Of a stretch of DNA of 64,000 bases, positions 8,048 to 16,564 are shown one piece after another (within the stretch, counting starts at the first letter, position 1; each line of letters starts with the position of its first letter). The position numbers and the translations under genes are program-made. The stretch is taken from assembly GCF_017875235.1 (NCBI RefSeq), contig NZ_JAGGMI010000002.1, positions 496,001-560,000 of the forward strand, read 5' to 3'. The notes beneath the pieces are model-generated. The model was given only the letters and a program-made list of their open reading frames with translations, had not been told where the DNA came from and ran no database searches. Origin of the DNA: Asticcacaulis solisilvae (GTDB lineage Bacteria > Pseudomonadota > Alphaproteobacteria > Caulobacterales > Caulobacteraceae).

Positions 8048-8610
8048 GACGCCTTGCTCTTACGGGTGCGTTTGGGGGCAGCGGCGTCAGACGCGGCTGT
8101 CTTGGTCGCGCGGGGCTTGGCGGCGACCTTTACCGGCGCCACAGCGGCTGCCTGGGGTGGCGCCTTGGCACGGGTCTTCTTGGGCGCGGGCTTATCCAGC
8201 GAAACGGCAGGCATCTCTTCGACCGGCACGCTCACAGGCACTTCCGGTTCCGAAGTATTGAAATCGTCGGCGTCGGGCGACGCAACGTCCTCAGAACCGG
8301 AATAGAAGTGCGTGGTCGGCGTCAGGCTTTCATTGACGTCGTACTGGACCTTTTCAATCTCGGTGCGGACGTCGTCGAGCACGGGCACGCGATTGGTGCG
8401 CAGCGCCTCGACCTCCTTGCGGAGGTCGTCGAGCTCGCTCTGACGCGCCATGTCTTCAAACGATGAGCGGAAATCGTCGGCCATGCCGCGCATCTTGCCG
8501 ACAAAGCGGCCGATCTGGCGCAGCAGTTTGGGCAGGTCCTTGGGACCCACCACCAGCAGAGCGATGACAGCAATGACGACAATTTCGCTGCCGCCGATAC
8601 CGGGCAACAT
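8044..8610 (-). CDS. tatB: Twin-arginine translocase subunit TatB
   Basis: 188 residues. An N-terminal membrane helix (MLPGIGGSEIVVIAVIALLVVGPKDLP) with the E and GP hinge of TatB is followed by an amphipathic helix (KLLRQIGRFVGKMRGMADDF) and a long charged, Ala/Lys-rich tail. It partners TatC in the substrate receptor complex. The tail ends in basic residues (KRTRKSKAS). It is encoded between tatA (64-nt gap) and tatC (4-nt overlap). Confidence 0.94.
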   Translation of the reverse strand: MLPGIGGSEIVVIAVIALLVVGPKDLPKLLRQIGRFVGKMRGMADDFRSSFEDMARQSELDDLRKEVEALRTNRVPVLDDVRTEIEKVQYDVNESLTPTTHFYSGSEDVASPDADDFNTSEPEVPVSVPVEEMPAVSLDKPAPKKTRAKAPPQAAAVAPVKVAAKPRATKTAASDAAAPKRTRKSKAS

Positions 8611-8673
8611 CCGATTCAGGCTTTCTTCAACGGTTTCAACAGGTCAGGCCGGATTGTTCACCCGGCCACGGGG

Positions 8674-8865
8674 TCAAGCCTTGGGCTCTTCGCTCTTGAC
8701 CGTCTCGGTCTTCTTGTCGGCTTCGGGTTCGTCCTTCAGGCCGTCCTTGAACGCCTTGATGCCCTTGGCGGCGTCGCCCATGAGGCCCGACAGCTTGCCC
8801 GTTCCGAACAGCAGCAGAACGATGACAAGCACGAAGGCAATGTGCCAGATACTGATTGCACCCAT
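8674..8865 (-). CDS. tatA: Twin-arginine translocase subunit TatA
   Basis: 63 residues. TatA oligomers form the translocation element. [21 protein letters not shown] is the single helix, followed by the hinge [21 protein letters not shown] and an acidic/basic tail. ATG 8865 is chosen over the longer frame because GAGGAG lies 9 nt upstream and MG(A/S)xSIWH is the family start. It is the first gene of tatABC. Confidence 0.96.
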   Translation of the reverse strand: MGAISIWHIAFVLVIVLLLFGTGKLSGLMGDAAKGIKAFKDGLKDEPEADKKTETVKSEEPKA

Positions 8866-9030
8866 TGGCGGTCTCCTCAAACGGCTCGCCCATTCCTGAC
8901 ATGGCGCGCCTGGTACTTTACAAAACAGGCCTAAGTCACGGCCATTGTGCTCATATAGTCGCAGTTCAAGGCGACTTCAAAGCGCTTTTTGCGCAATTTT
9001 TCGTCACTGCCGGAGTCGTGACGTCAAAAG

Positions 9031-9675
9031 TCAATCTTTCTCTTCGAAGAAATCCTGCGCGAATTCAATCTCGTCCATGTCGTCGAGCGCTGCGGCGTCC
9101 TCAGCGGTCTGCGGCGCACTGGGGTCGGGCACCATGAAATCGGCCGGGACATTGATGTCCAGCAGGCCCGCGGCGCGCATTTCAGCCACGCCGGGCAGGT
9201 CGGACAGGCTCGGCAGTGAGAACTGTTCCAGGAAGGCGTCGGTCGTGCCATAGGCAACCGGCCGGCCCGGCGTCTTGCGGCGGCCGCGCAGCTTGATCAG
9301 GTTCATCTCGTGCAGGACATCAAGCGTGCCGCGCGACAGGCCGACGCCGCGGATCATTTCGATTTCGGCGCGCGTCACCGGCTGATGGTAGGCGATGATG
9401 GCAAGCGTCTCCAAGGCCGCCTTCGACAGCTTGCGCGGCTCCTCGCGCTCCTCGACCATCAGGAAGGCCAGGTCGGCGGCCGTGCGGAACTGCCAGCGGT
9501 CGTTAATGACCTCCAGCGACACCCCTCGCCCGGCATAGCGCGCCTTGAGACCTGCCAGGGCCTTGCCGATATCGGCGCCTTCGGGCAGGCGATAGGCCAG
9601 CTCGGCGGCCGACAAGGGCCCCGCGGCGGCAAACAAAAGCGCTTCGATGGCGCGTTCGACATCCTCAGCCTTCAT
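9031..9675 (-). CDS. scpB: Segregation and condensation protein ScpB
   Basis: 214 residues. ScpB is the kleisin-associated winged-helix dimer of the SMC-ScpAB condensin. Motifs include IEALLFAAAGPLSAAELA, KAALETLAIIAYHQPVTRAEIE, IRGVGLSRGTLDVLHE and LRGRRKTPGRPVAYGTTDAF. The C-terminus is an acidic tail (DDMDEIEFAQDFFEEKD). It overlaps scpA by 4 nt. Confidence 0.96.
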   Translation of the reverse strand: MKAEDVERAIEALLFAAAGPLSAAELAYRLPEGADIGKALAGLKARYAGRGVSLEVINDRWQFRTAADLAFLMVEEREEPRKLSKAALETLAIIAYHQPVTRAEIEMIRGVGLSRGTLDVLHEMNLIKLRGRRKTPGRPVAYGTTDAFLEQFSLPSLSDLPGVAEMRAAGLLDINVPADFMVPDPSAPQTAEDAAALDDMDEIEFAQDFFEEKD

Positions 9676-10550
9676 GACGCGCCTCCGATCAGCGGCGGAC
9701 GCCTGCGCATATACAGCGTCTCGAAGGTCGCCAGTTGCTGGAGCTGAAGCTGGCCTTCCTTGGCCAGCTCCAGCGAGGCGGAAAGCGTCGAGGCCATGTA
9801 GGAGACGCGGCGTGGCGCGTGTTCGCCGAGGTTGAAGTCCTCGGGCCTGGGCGCAACGTCATCGAGCGCCGTCCAGCCCGTCAGGCGCGGCAGCTGCGCG
9901 CGCAGGTTATCGCGCGCGTCTTCCAGCGAATAGGCTTCGATGCGCCGCGTCGGGTCGTAATGGCGCTCGGCCTCCCGCCTCCGCTGGGTGACATAGGCGC
10001 TCATCAGGTCAAAGACATTGGCATCGATATTGGCCGACGGGATGATCAGCCGCGCCTCAGGGTCGCCGCGCGCGAAGACGTCGCGCTTCAGCTGCGGCCG
10101 CGAGGTCAGGGTCTCGACCGCCTTGCGCATGGTTTCCAGCTTCTTCAGGCGGAAGGCCAGGGCCAGGGCCATGTCTTCCGGCGCCATCTCGTCGGTCTGC
10201 TTGCGCTCGGTCTTGGGCAGCAGCAGGCGCGACTTCAGATATGCCAGCCAGGATGCCATGACGAGATAGTCCGCCGCCAGGGCAAAGCGCAGGCGCCGCG
10301 CTTCCTGGATGAAGGCCAGGTACTGTTCGGCCAGCTTAGTGATCGAGATCTTGAGCAGGTCCACCTTTTGCGAACGCGCCAGGGCCAGCAAGACGTGCAG
10401 CGGGCCTTCAAAGCCGTCGAGATCAAGCAGCAGCGTCTCTTCGGGAGCGATATCCTCCGGCGCATCCGCGGACGCTGCGCCGGCAAAGTCCAGCTTGCGC
10501 TGGCTAACGTCGTGCTCAAGCCCGGAAATGGCCTTGGGGGGCTGGACCAC
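9672..10550 (-). CDS. scpA: Segregation and condensation protein ScpA
   Basis: 292 residues. The kleisin subunit bridges SMC heads in chromosome condensation. Seen are LLLDLDGFEGPLHVLLALAR, KVDLLKISITKLAEQYLAFI, YLVMASWLAYLKSRLLLPK and a C-terminal winged-helix region. A ~40-residue N-terminal extension precedes the conserved part, so a later start is possible. It sits between nagZ (5 nt upstream) and scpB, the standard alphaproteobacterial arrangement. Confidence 0.95.
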   Translation of the reverse strand: MVQPPKAISGLEHDVSQRKLDFAGAASADAPEDIAPEETLLLDLDGFEGPLHVLLALARSQKVDLLKISITKLAEQYLAFIQEARRLRFALAADYLVMASWLAYLKSRLLLPKTERKQTDEMAPEDMALALAFRLKKLETMRKAVETLTSRPQLKRDVFARGDPEARLIIPSANIDANVFDLMSAYVTQRRREAERHYDPTRRIEAYSLEDARDNLRAQLPRLTGWTALDDVAPRPEDFNLGEHAPRRVSYMASTLSASLELAKEGQLQLQQLATFETLYMRRRPPLIGGAS

Positions 10551-10555
10551 TGTCT

Positions 10556-11623
10556 TTACGCCGTCTCTTTAGGCGCCGCCTGGAACTCGGTCGGATCGGC
10601 ACGCACTTCGCCTGACGGCACGCGCGCCAGGACCGCGTCGAAGCGCGCCCGTGCCTCGGCCAGGTCGAGCGGCTCGGGATGACGCAGGAGACGCGCCATG
10701 GCCGCTTCGGTGCGGCGGCGGGCTGCGCCTTTCAGCTTTGGCGTCTCCTTCATGACCTCGAGCATCTGCTCCATCTGGCCATTACAGTGCAAAAGCACGT
10801 CGCAGCCGGCCTTGAGGCTGGCGCGGGCACGCGCATTTAACTCGCCGCTGAGCGCACCCATCGACAGATCATCGCACATGATCAGCCCGTCAAAGCCGAT
10901 ACCGTCGCGGATCAGGCGGATGCACTTCTTCGAGGTTGTCGCCGGGTGCTTGGGGTCGATCGCCGAATAAAGGACGTGCGCCGTCATCGCCAAAGGCATG
11001 TCGGCATTGACCTGGAACGGGTAAAAATCGATGGCCAGAAGCTCTTCCAGCGATGTATCGACCACCGGCAGCGAGGCATGGCTGTCGGCCCCTGCCCGGC
11101 CGTGTCCGGGAATGTGCTTGATGACCGGCAGGACCCCGCCGGCCAGAAACCCCTCGCAGGCGGCCCGGCCCATGACGGCAACGTCCTTTGCTGTCAGGCC
11201 ATAGGCGCGATCGCCGATAATGTCGTGGGCGCCGGGTTGCGGCACATCCAGAACCGGCGCGCAGTCGGCATTGATGCCCAGCGCGAACAGGTCAGCCGCC
11301 ATCAGGCGCGCCCCCAAACGCGCCATGTCGCGCGCTTCATAAGGGTCGTTACAGACCTCGGCAAAGCGCGACGCGGGCGGATAGTCGGGCCAGTGCGGCG
11401 GGCGCAGACGACGGACGCGGCCGCCTTCCTGATCGATCAGGATCAACGCTTCGTGGTCCACACACGCCTTGAGATCGTCGACCAGCGCCTTGACCTGTTC
11501 CGGCGTCTCGATATTGCGACGAAACAGGATGAAGCCCAGCGGCTGGGCGTTCCGGAAGAATTTGCGCTCCGCGGAGGTGAGCTCGGTACCGCTCAGTCCC
11601 AGGATGCATGCGTGCGTAGCCAA
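10556..11623 (-). CDS. nagZ: Beta-N-acetylhexosaminidase NagZ (GH3)
   Basis: 355 residues, cytoplasmic. It removes GlcNAc from anhydro-muropeptides in peptidoglycan recycling. The GH3 fold is shown by GFILFRRNIETPEQV, LILIDQEGGRVRRL, the catalytic His/Asp loop VIKHIPGHGRAGADSH and the nucleophile region LIMCDDLSMGAL. The SPOR-domain gene lies 11 nt upstream and scpA 5 nt downstream, so these are likely co-transcribed. Confidence 0.95.
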   Translation of the reverse strand: MATHACILGLSGTELTSAERKFFRNAQPLGFILFRRNIETPEQVKALVDDLKACVDHEALILIDQEGGRVRRLRPPHWPDYPPASRFAEVCNDPYEARDMARLGARLMAADLFALGINADCAPVLDVPQPGAHDIIGDRAYGLTAKDVAVMGRAACEGFLAGGVLPVIKHIPGHGRAGADSHASLPVVDTSLEELLAIDFYPFQVNADMPLAMTAHVLYSAIDPKHPATTSKKCIRLIRDGIGFDGLIMCDDLSMGALSGELNARARASLKAGCDVLLHCNGQMEQMLEVMKETPKLKGAARRRTEAAMARLLRHPEPLDLAEARARFDAVLARVPSGEVRADPTEFQAAPKETA

Positions 11624-11634
11624 GCTTTTCAGTC

Positions 11635-12381
11635 CTACTTTACGATACAGTCGCGTCCCGCCGCCTTCAGCGCCGAGCAGAACGAGCGGGCCTTTTCGGC
11701 CGTGGCGAAACCGGCGAACGAGGTGCGGTAGAAGGTACCCTTGGGCGTCTCGACCTTTTCGACGCGCTTGGACGTGCCGCCGACGAACAGGCCATAGGAC
11801 GAAGCGACGCTGGCATATTCGCGGTTGGCCGTTTCCTGGCTGTCGAAAGCGCCGATCTGCACCACCGAACCGGCGGCGGCGGGCTTGGTCGCGGCCGGCA
11901 CCGGAGTCGCAGCAGGTGTGGCTGGCGGCGTCACGGCCTGGACCGGCGGCCGCAGCTGTCCATTGGTGATAGCGGCGTTATCGGCCTGCGACGGCAGCGG
12001 ACCCTGGATGGGGGCCGCAGGCGGCGGCGCTTCATTGGCGGCCATCGAGGCGGCGTCACGCGCCGGGGCTTCGGCGGACGGCGCGAAGGTGGCGACGCCC
12101 GTATCCTGGCCGGCATCGAACTCCTGCTCGCTCAGCGGCTTGGCGTCCTCGATGCGCTCCTTGGTGTCGCCGACCGGATCGCCGACTTCGGGTGCATTGC
12201 CGGCGCCCTTGTTCAGGCCCGAATTGTAGAAGATCAGGACGACGATCAAGAGCACGACGAGGAAGATGCCGCTGATGATCAGCGTAATCGGCGCCTGATC
12301 GCGCTGGGACGGCCGGCGCGCTTCATAGGACAGGTTATCCTCGGTCGGCGGCGAATAGGTGCCGCGGTCCTTATCGGTCAT
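11635..12381 (-). CDS. SPOR-domain membrane protein
   Basis: 248 residues. A short cytoplasmic N-terminus, one membrane helix (about 32-50, ITLIISGIFLVVLLIVVLIF), a Pro/Ala-rich periplasmic linker and a C-terminal SPOR domain (about 170-248, VVQIGAFDSQETANREYASV ... RTSFAGFATAEKARSFCSAL) that binds denuded glycan at division sites. In Caulobacter relatives this gene usually follows argS; here a TetR/MFS pair lies upstream instead. Confidence 0.88.
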   Translation of the reverse strand: MTDKDRGTYSPPTEDNLSYEARRPSQRDQAPITLIISGIFLVVLLIVVLIFYNSGLNKGAGNAPEVGDPVGDTKERIEDAKPLSEQEFDAGQDTGVATFAPSAEAPARDAASMAANEAPPPAAPIQGPLPSQADNAAITNGQLRPPVQAVTPPATPAATPVPAATKPAAAGSVVQIGAFDSQETANREYASVASSYGLFVGGTSKRVEKVETPKGTFYRTSFAGFATAEKARSFCSALKAAGRDCIVK

Positions 12382-12411
12382 GACGGTTTCCCTGAGGGTT
12401 GACTCGAAAAT

Positions 12412-12442
12412 ACGAAAAAGCGCCTGATTCCCGCTCAGGCGC
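12412..12442 (-). terminator. Rho-independent terminator downstream of the tetR gene
   Basis: On the minus strand GCGCCTGA, a 7-nt loop and TCAGGCGC are followed by TTTTTCGTATTTT. It lies about 90 nt after the TetR stop and 30 nt before the SPOR gene start, separating those transcripts. Confidence 0.8.
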
Positions 12443-12531
12443 CCGTACTTTACAGAGTAGCGACGGATTTTGACACCCCTGTGGCCAAAAAGTTGCGCCC
12501 GCGAGGCTTAAGTCATTTTCCTATCGCATTT

Positions 12532-13152
12532 TTATTTCTCGTATCGGCGAGTCAGGGATTGCCGCGCCGCATAGAGAATACCGTCCGACAGCTGACGGTC
12601 ATTGACAGCGCGGGCCAACACCATGGCGCCGACCAGGGTCGACAATACGGCAACCGCATTGTGCGGCAGGCCGTCCTTTGGCCGATCCTTGTCGGTCAGG
12701 TCACCCATGGCGTCGAGATAGTCGCGCAATCCCTCGCTGAAGACGGTGCGTACCGCCTCGCCCTGGCGCGACACATCGGCCGCCAAAGACGGAAACAGGC
12801 AGGCATTTTCGGGCGTATCGCGGCTGGCCTGGGACAGATATCGCTCGAAATAGGCGATCAGTTCGGCGCCTGCGTCCTTATCCTTCATGGCCCTGACGCG
12901 ATCGGCCTGGCGCTTCAGCGAGGCGTCGCAGGCGCTGGCGGCCAGTTCGTCCTTCGACTTGAAATAGTTGTAGAAACCGCCGTGGGTCAGGCCGACCTCC
13001 TGCATCAGCTCGGCCACCTTCACCCCCTCGAACCCTTTGCGGCGAAAGCCCTTGGACGCCGCATCCAGAAGGTTTTCGCGATTCTTTTCGACATGGGCGC
13101 GTGAGGTTTTCAAGGGAACTCCGTTTGGCGGAAAAGTTACGACATTTGGCAT
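12532..13152 (-). CDS. TetR/AcrR-family transcriptional repressor
   Basis: 206 residues. N-terminal TetR helix-turn-helix (about 20-66: NRENLLDAASKGFRRKGFEG, VKVAELMQEVGLTHGGFYNYF). The C-terminal ligand domain contains NACLFPSLAADVSRQ. It is divergent from the MFS gene, with a perfect 22-bp palindrome between them, so it most likely represses both itself and the transporter until a ligand binds. The ligand cannot be read from sequence. The start may lie some residues downstream of 13152. Confidence 0.93.
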   Translation of the reverse strand: MPNVVTFPPNGVPLKTSRAHVEKNRENLLDAASKGFRRKGFEGVKVAELMQEVGLTHGGFYNYFKSKDELAASACDASLKRQADRVRAMKDKDAGAELIAYFERYLSQASRDTPENACLFPSLAADVSRQGEAVRTVFSEGLRDYLDAMGDLTDKDRPKDGLPHNAVAVLSTLVGAMVLARAVNDRQLSDGILYAARQSLTRRYEK

Positions 13153-13181
13153 TGCCTATACATGACCATTATCATAAATAC

Positions 13182-13203
13182 AAACATGATGATCATCATG
13201 TTT
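13182..13203. promoter_or_regulatory. Probable TetR operator (perfect 22-bp palindrome)
   Basis: AAACATGATGA is followed directly by its exact reverse complement, centred 14 nt before the MFS start. A weaker similar site (ATGA...TCAT) lies at 13162-13175. Both occupy the 64-bp divergent tetR/MFS promoter region. Confidence 0.8.
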
Positions 13204-13216
13204 AAGTGAGCCGCCT

Positions 13217-14500
13217 ATGATCTCCAGCACCGTCGCCCGCCAGCTCAGCCGCCACAATGTCCATTACGGCTGGGTTATGCTGGCCGTGACCTTCCTCACC
13301 ATGCTGACGACGGCGTGCGCCATGGGCGCGCCGGGCGTGCTGATGCCGCCCCTGCAAAAAAGCTTCGGCTGGACGGCGGCGCAGATCTCCGGCGCCCTGG
13401 CGGTGCGGCTGATCCTGCTGGGCCTGATCGCGCCTTTCGCCGCCGCCATGATGATCCGCTTTGGCCTGAAAAGGGTCGTGTCACTGGCGCTGGTTCTCAT
13501 TGTCGCCGGGCTGGGCTTGTCGTTGCTGATGACCGAAATCTGGCAGCTCTTTCTGTTCTGGGGCCTGTTTGTCGGCGTTGGCACCGGCATGACCGCCATT
13601 GTCCTGGGCGCCACGGTCGCCAACCGCTGGTTCAGCCAGAGACGCGGCCTGGTCATCGGCATCCTGACGGCGTCAAGCGCCACCGGCCAGTTGGCTTTCC
13701 TGCCGGTCATCGCACGCCTGTCGGAAGACTACGGCTGGCAGACCGCCCTCCTCCTCGTCTGTGCCCTGCTCATAGTCGCGCTTGTCCTCGTCCTGCTCCT
13801 GCTGCGCGACCGACCGGTCGATGTCGGCCAGGTCCCCTATGGCGAAACCCAGGCCCTTGCGCCGGTCAAGACGCCGCCCGTTGCCTTTTCGCCGTTTGCC
13901 ATGCTCAAGGAAGCGGCGCGGACGCGCACCTTCTGGATTCTGTTCGGCACCTTCTTTATTTGCGGCGCCTCAACCAATGGCCTGGTCCAGACGCACTTCG
14001 TGTCGCTATGCGGCGATTTCGGCATGGTGGCGGTCGCTGCCGCCTCGGTTCTCGCCTTGATGGGACTGTTCGACTTTATCGGTACCATCGGCTCAGGCTG
14101 GCTGTCGGACCGCTTCGATTCGCGCTGGCTTTTGTTCTGGTATTACGCCCTGCGCGGCCTGAGCCTGCTCTACCTGCCCAACGCCGAATTCACAATTCTA
14201 GGCCTATCGCCGTTTGCGGTCTTCTACGGCCTCGACTGGATCGCCACCGTGCCGCCGACGCTGAAGCTGGCCGCCGAAAAGTTCGGCCCGGAAAAGGCGC
14301 CGGTCGTCTTTGGCTGGATTTTCTGCGGCCACCAGCTGGGCGCGGCCGCCATCGCCTTTATTGCCGGCACGATCCGCACGGAATGGGGCAGCTACCTGCC
14401 GGCCTTTGCCCTGGCGGGCACCCTGTGCCTGATCGCGGCGCTGGCGGCTCTATTTATCATCCGCCCCAAAGCGCAGGGCGTCTTGCAATCCACCAGTTGA
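13217..14500 (+). CDS. MFS transporter, monocarboxylate/oxalate-type (12 helices)
   Basis: 427 residues with about twelve membrane helices and the MFS signature (SGALAVRLILLGLIAPFAA; later LGATVANRWFSQRRGLVIGI and GSGWLSDRFDSRWLLF). The architecture matches the OFA/monocarboxylate-like MFS branch, so an organic acid or drug is possible. The substrate is unknown. Divergent from and probably controlled by the adjacent TetR. Confidence 0.9.
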   Translation: MISSTVARQLSRHNVHYGWVMLAVTFLTMLTTACAMGAPGVLMPPLQKSFGWTAAQISGALAVRLILLGLIAPFAAAMMIRFGLKRVVSLALVLIVAGLGLSLLMTEIWQLFLFWGLFVGVGTGMTAIVLGATVANRWFSQRRGLVIGILTASSATGQLAFLPVIARLSEDYGWQTALLLVCALLIVALVLVLLLLRDRPVDVGQVPYGETQALAPVKTPPVAFSPFAMLKEAARTRTFWILFGTFFICGASTNGLVQTHFVSLCGDFGMVAVAAASVLALMGLFDFIGTIGSGWLSDRFDSRWLLFWYYALRGLSLLYLPNAEFTILGLSPFAVFYGLDWIATVPPTLKLAAEKFGPEKAPVVFGWIFCGHQLGAAAIAFIAGTIRTEWGSYLPAFALAGTLCLIAALAALFIIRPKAQGVLQSTS

Positions 14501-14525
14501 AAACAACAAATCGCGACTTTAAATT
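14497..14525 (+). promoter_or_regulatory. Candidate promoter for the tRNA gene
   Basis: TTGAAA, 17 bp, TAAATT. The -35 box overlaps the stop codon of the MFS gene. Predicted start near 14532, about 30 nt before the tRNA. Confidence 0.4.
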
Positions 14526-14562
14526 TCCAACCGCGCATGTTAGGCACGCCGCCTGCCTTTGG

Positions 14563-14638
14563 GGGCCTGTAGCTCAATGGTTAGAGCCGACCGCTCATAA
14601 CGGTCTGGTTGGGGGTTCGAGTCCCTCCGGGCCTACCA
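14563..14638 (+). tRNA. tRNA with CAT anticodon (tRNA-Ile2 or tRNA-Met)
   Basis: 76 nt including encoded CCA. The acceptor pairs GGGCCTG with CGGGCCT; D-arm AGCTC..GAGC; anticodon arm GACCGCT-CAT-AACGGTC; T-arm GGGGG-TTCGAGT-CCCTC. The D-loop and anticodon arm resemble isoleucine tRNAs read with lysidine at C34 more than initiator or elongator Met, but the assignment is not certain. The initiator is unlikely because its usual three G-C pairs in the anticodon stem are missing. Confidence 0.93.
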
Positions 14639-14777
14639 CTTCTCCCAAGTAAACGTATTCCCTCTGCGCCGTTCAGCCTTCGTTCAGCCGAGACGCTGTC
14701 TTATGGAGGTCGCAATTACGGTCTCAACTCCCGATACGGGCCGCAATGCACCGCCACAAATCAAAGAAAGACAAGAG

Positions 14778-15527
14778 ATGTCCTCCACCCGCGCTCTTTT
14801 TAAATCGATCGCCCTGACCGCCGTCGCCGCCGGCCTGCTGACCGCGCCCATGGCTTTCGCCCAGACCACCCCTGCGTCCGCTATCGTGCAGCCCCTGCCG
14901 ACCACGCTCAGCCTGACCGTCACTGGTGAAGTCAGCATCGCGCCCGACATGGCGACCGTGAACTTCGGCGTCGTCAGCCAGGGCAAGACCGCCGCCGAAG
15001 CCATGAAGGCCGGCAATGTCCGAATGAACGCCGTCATGAGTGCGCTCAAGGCCGCCGGCATCGCCGCCAAGGACATCCAGACCTCGAACCTGCAGCTCAA
15101 TCCGCAGTACAACTACGGCTCCAACCAGGCGCCGAAGCTGACCGGCTATGAGGCGCGCAACCAGGTCACGGTCCGCGTCAACGATCTCGACAAGACCGGC
15201 CCGGTTATCGACGCCGTCATCGGCGCCGGCGTCAACCAGATCGACCAGATCGGCTTTGGCCTGAAGGACGATGCCGCGGCACTCGACCAGGCGCGCCAGA
15301 AGGCCGTCACGATCCTGAACCAGCGCGCCGCGCTTTATGCCTCGGCCACTGGCCTGAAGCTGAAGAAGCTGCTCAGCATCGAGGAAGGCGCGGCCCCGAG
15401 CTATCATCCGCCCCGCCCTTACGCCTTGCGCGCCGAGGCGGCGATGAAGGACGCTTCCACCCCCGTCTCGGCCGGGGAACTGCAGCAAAGCGTCACCATC
15501 ACCGGCACGTTCGAACTGGAAAAATAA
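14778..15527 (+). CDS. SIMPL-domain (DUF541) periplasmic protein
   Basis: 249 residues. A signal peptide (to about residue 28, PMAFAQ) precedes a SIMPL domain: LSLTVTGEVSIAPDMATVNF, then NVRMNAVMSALKAAGIAAKD, IQTSNLQLNPQYNY and QVTVRVNDLDKTGPVIDAVI. The family is found in periplasm and is linked to oxidative stress; its biochemical role is unclear. ATG 14778 gives a normal signal peptide; the frame extends upstream to 14703 without ribosome-site support. It stands alone after the tRNA. Confidence 0.88.
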   Translation: MSSTRALFKSIALTAVAAGLLTAPMAFAQTTPASAIVQPLPTTLSLTVTGEVSIAPDMATVNFGVVSQGKTAAEAMKAGNVRMNAVMSALKAAGIAAKDIQTSNLQLNPQYNYGSNQAPKLTGYEARNQVTVRVNDLDKTGPVIDAVIGAGVNQIDQIGFGLKDDAAALDQARQKAVTILNQRAALYASATGLKLKKLLSIEEGAAPSYHPPRPYALRAEAAMKDASTPVSAGELQQSVTITGTFELEK

Positions 15528-15676
15528 GATAGACATTCAATAACCGGGTTCGATTTCCGGTCAGACTCCCCTCCGCGCCCCCGTGACAAGGGGCGCGGAA
15601 ACTGTTAACCCTTTCGCCATGGGCTGTCGGCGCGCGTTATTAGCGCCATTGAACTTGGTGCGGGAGGGCTGGCCAG

Positions 15677-16564
15677 GTGCCAAATAATCGTAATCATATT
15701 CGCAACTTAGCCATGGGCGCGGCCGTTATGGCCGTCCTGGGGGCGGCGGGCGCCATTGCCTTCGGCAGCCAGGCCCAGGACTCCACGACCTCCAGGACTG
15801 AGGCACAAACCAGCCAGGTTCAGACGGCCAATGCGGCGCGTCTCAGCCAGGTGAAGGCTGCCGACGTCAACCTCGCCGCAACGCCGGCAGCTGTTGCGGC
15901 CGCGCCCGTCGCGGTCCAGCGCCCGACGACTTCGACCTCGGTCGCCGCCAGGCCGCCCGCGCCCATGCTGCTGCGCCGTCCCCTTGCGCCGGCCAAGGTG
16001 CAGTGGTCGCAAGCCATGTCGCGTTCCAACCAGATGAAGACGGCACGCAGGTCCAACAACCTGGCGGCTCGCCTGCCGCGCCAGCAGTTGGACAAGACCC
16101 GCCTGCCGGTCATCTTGCCGCGTGAAGGCGTCATCGACACCGCCAGGGCCAAGATGGTCAGCTTCGGCGACGCCTACGCGCTCAACATGCCACAGAACAA
16201 GGGCATCCAGGTCACCATGTACGGCAACCGCACCTTCGTCGCCGGCGACAAGGGCGCGGTCTCGGCCCGACCGGTCCAGAAGCTGGCGGGCGTGACCGAG
16301 GATATCCGCATCTCTCAGATGGAAGACGGCTGGACGGCGACCTTCACCCGCTTCGGCGTGGTCTATAGCCTCGATGTCACCTGCGACGACGTCAAGGCCG
16401 CGGACTGCGTGACCGACGCCTATATCCGCAAGGCGATCGCCGAGTTCGACGACGTTACCCTGGGCGCCCAGGCGCAGGCCGAGGCCGATAAGGAAACCAA
16501 GCCCACCGGCTGGCTCGATAATATCTCCAAGTCGATCAGCAACATCACTAAGGGAGGCCAATAA
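15677..16564 (+). CDS. Hypothetical exported protein (295 aa), coupled to an M23 lipoprotein
   Basis: The GTG start at 15677 is preceded by GGGAGGG. A hydrophobic segment (about 11-30, LAMGAAVMAVLGAAGAIAFG) acts as signal or anchor. An Ala/Thr/Gln-rich low-complexity region follows, then a basic Arg-rich stretch and a compact C-terminal domain (about 150-275) with two cysteines (VTCDDVKAADCVTDAYI) that could form a disulfide. The stop overlaps the next start (TAATG), so it probably works with the M23 peptidase. I do not recognise a family. Confidence 0.7.
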   Translation: MPNNRNHIRNLAMGAAVMAVLGAAGAIAFGSQAQDSTTSRTEAQTSQVQTANAARLSQVKAADVNLAATPAAVAAAPVAVQRPTTSTSVAARPPAPMLLRRPLAPAKVQWSQAMSRSNQMKTARRSNNLAARLPRQQLDKTRLPVILPREGVIDTARAKMVSFGDAYALNMPQNKGIQVTMYGNRTFVAGDKGAVSARPVQKLAGVTEDIRISQMEDGWTATFTRFGVVYSLDVTCDDVKAADCVTDAYIRKAIAEFDDVTLGAQAQAEADKETKPTGWLDNISKSISNITKGGQ

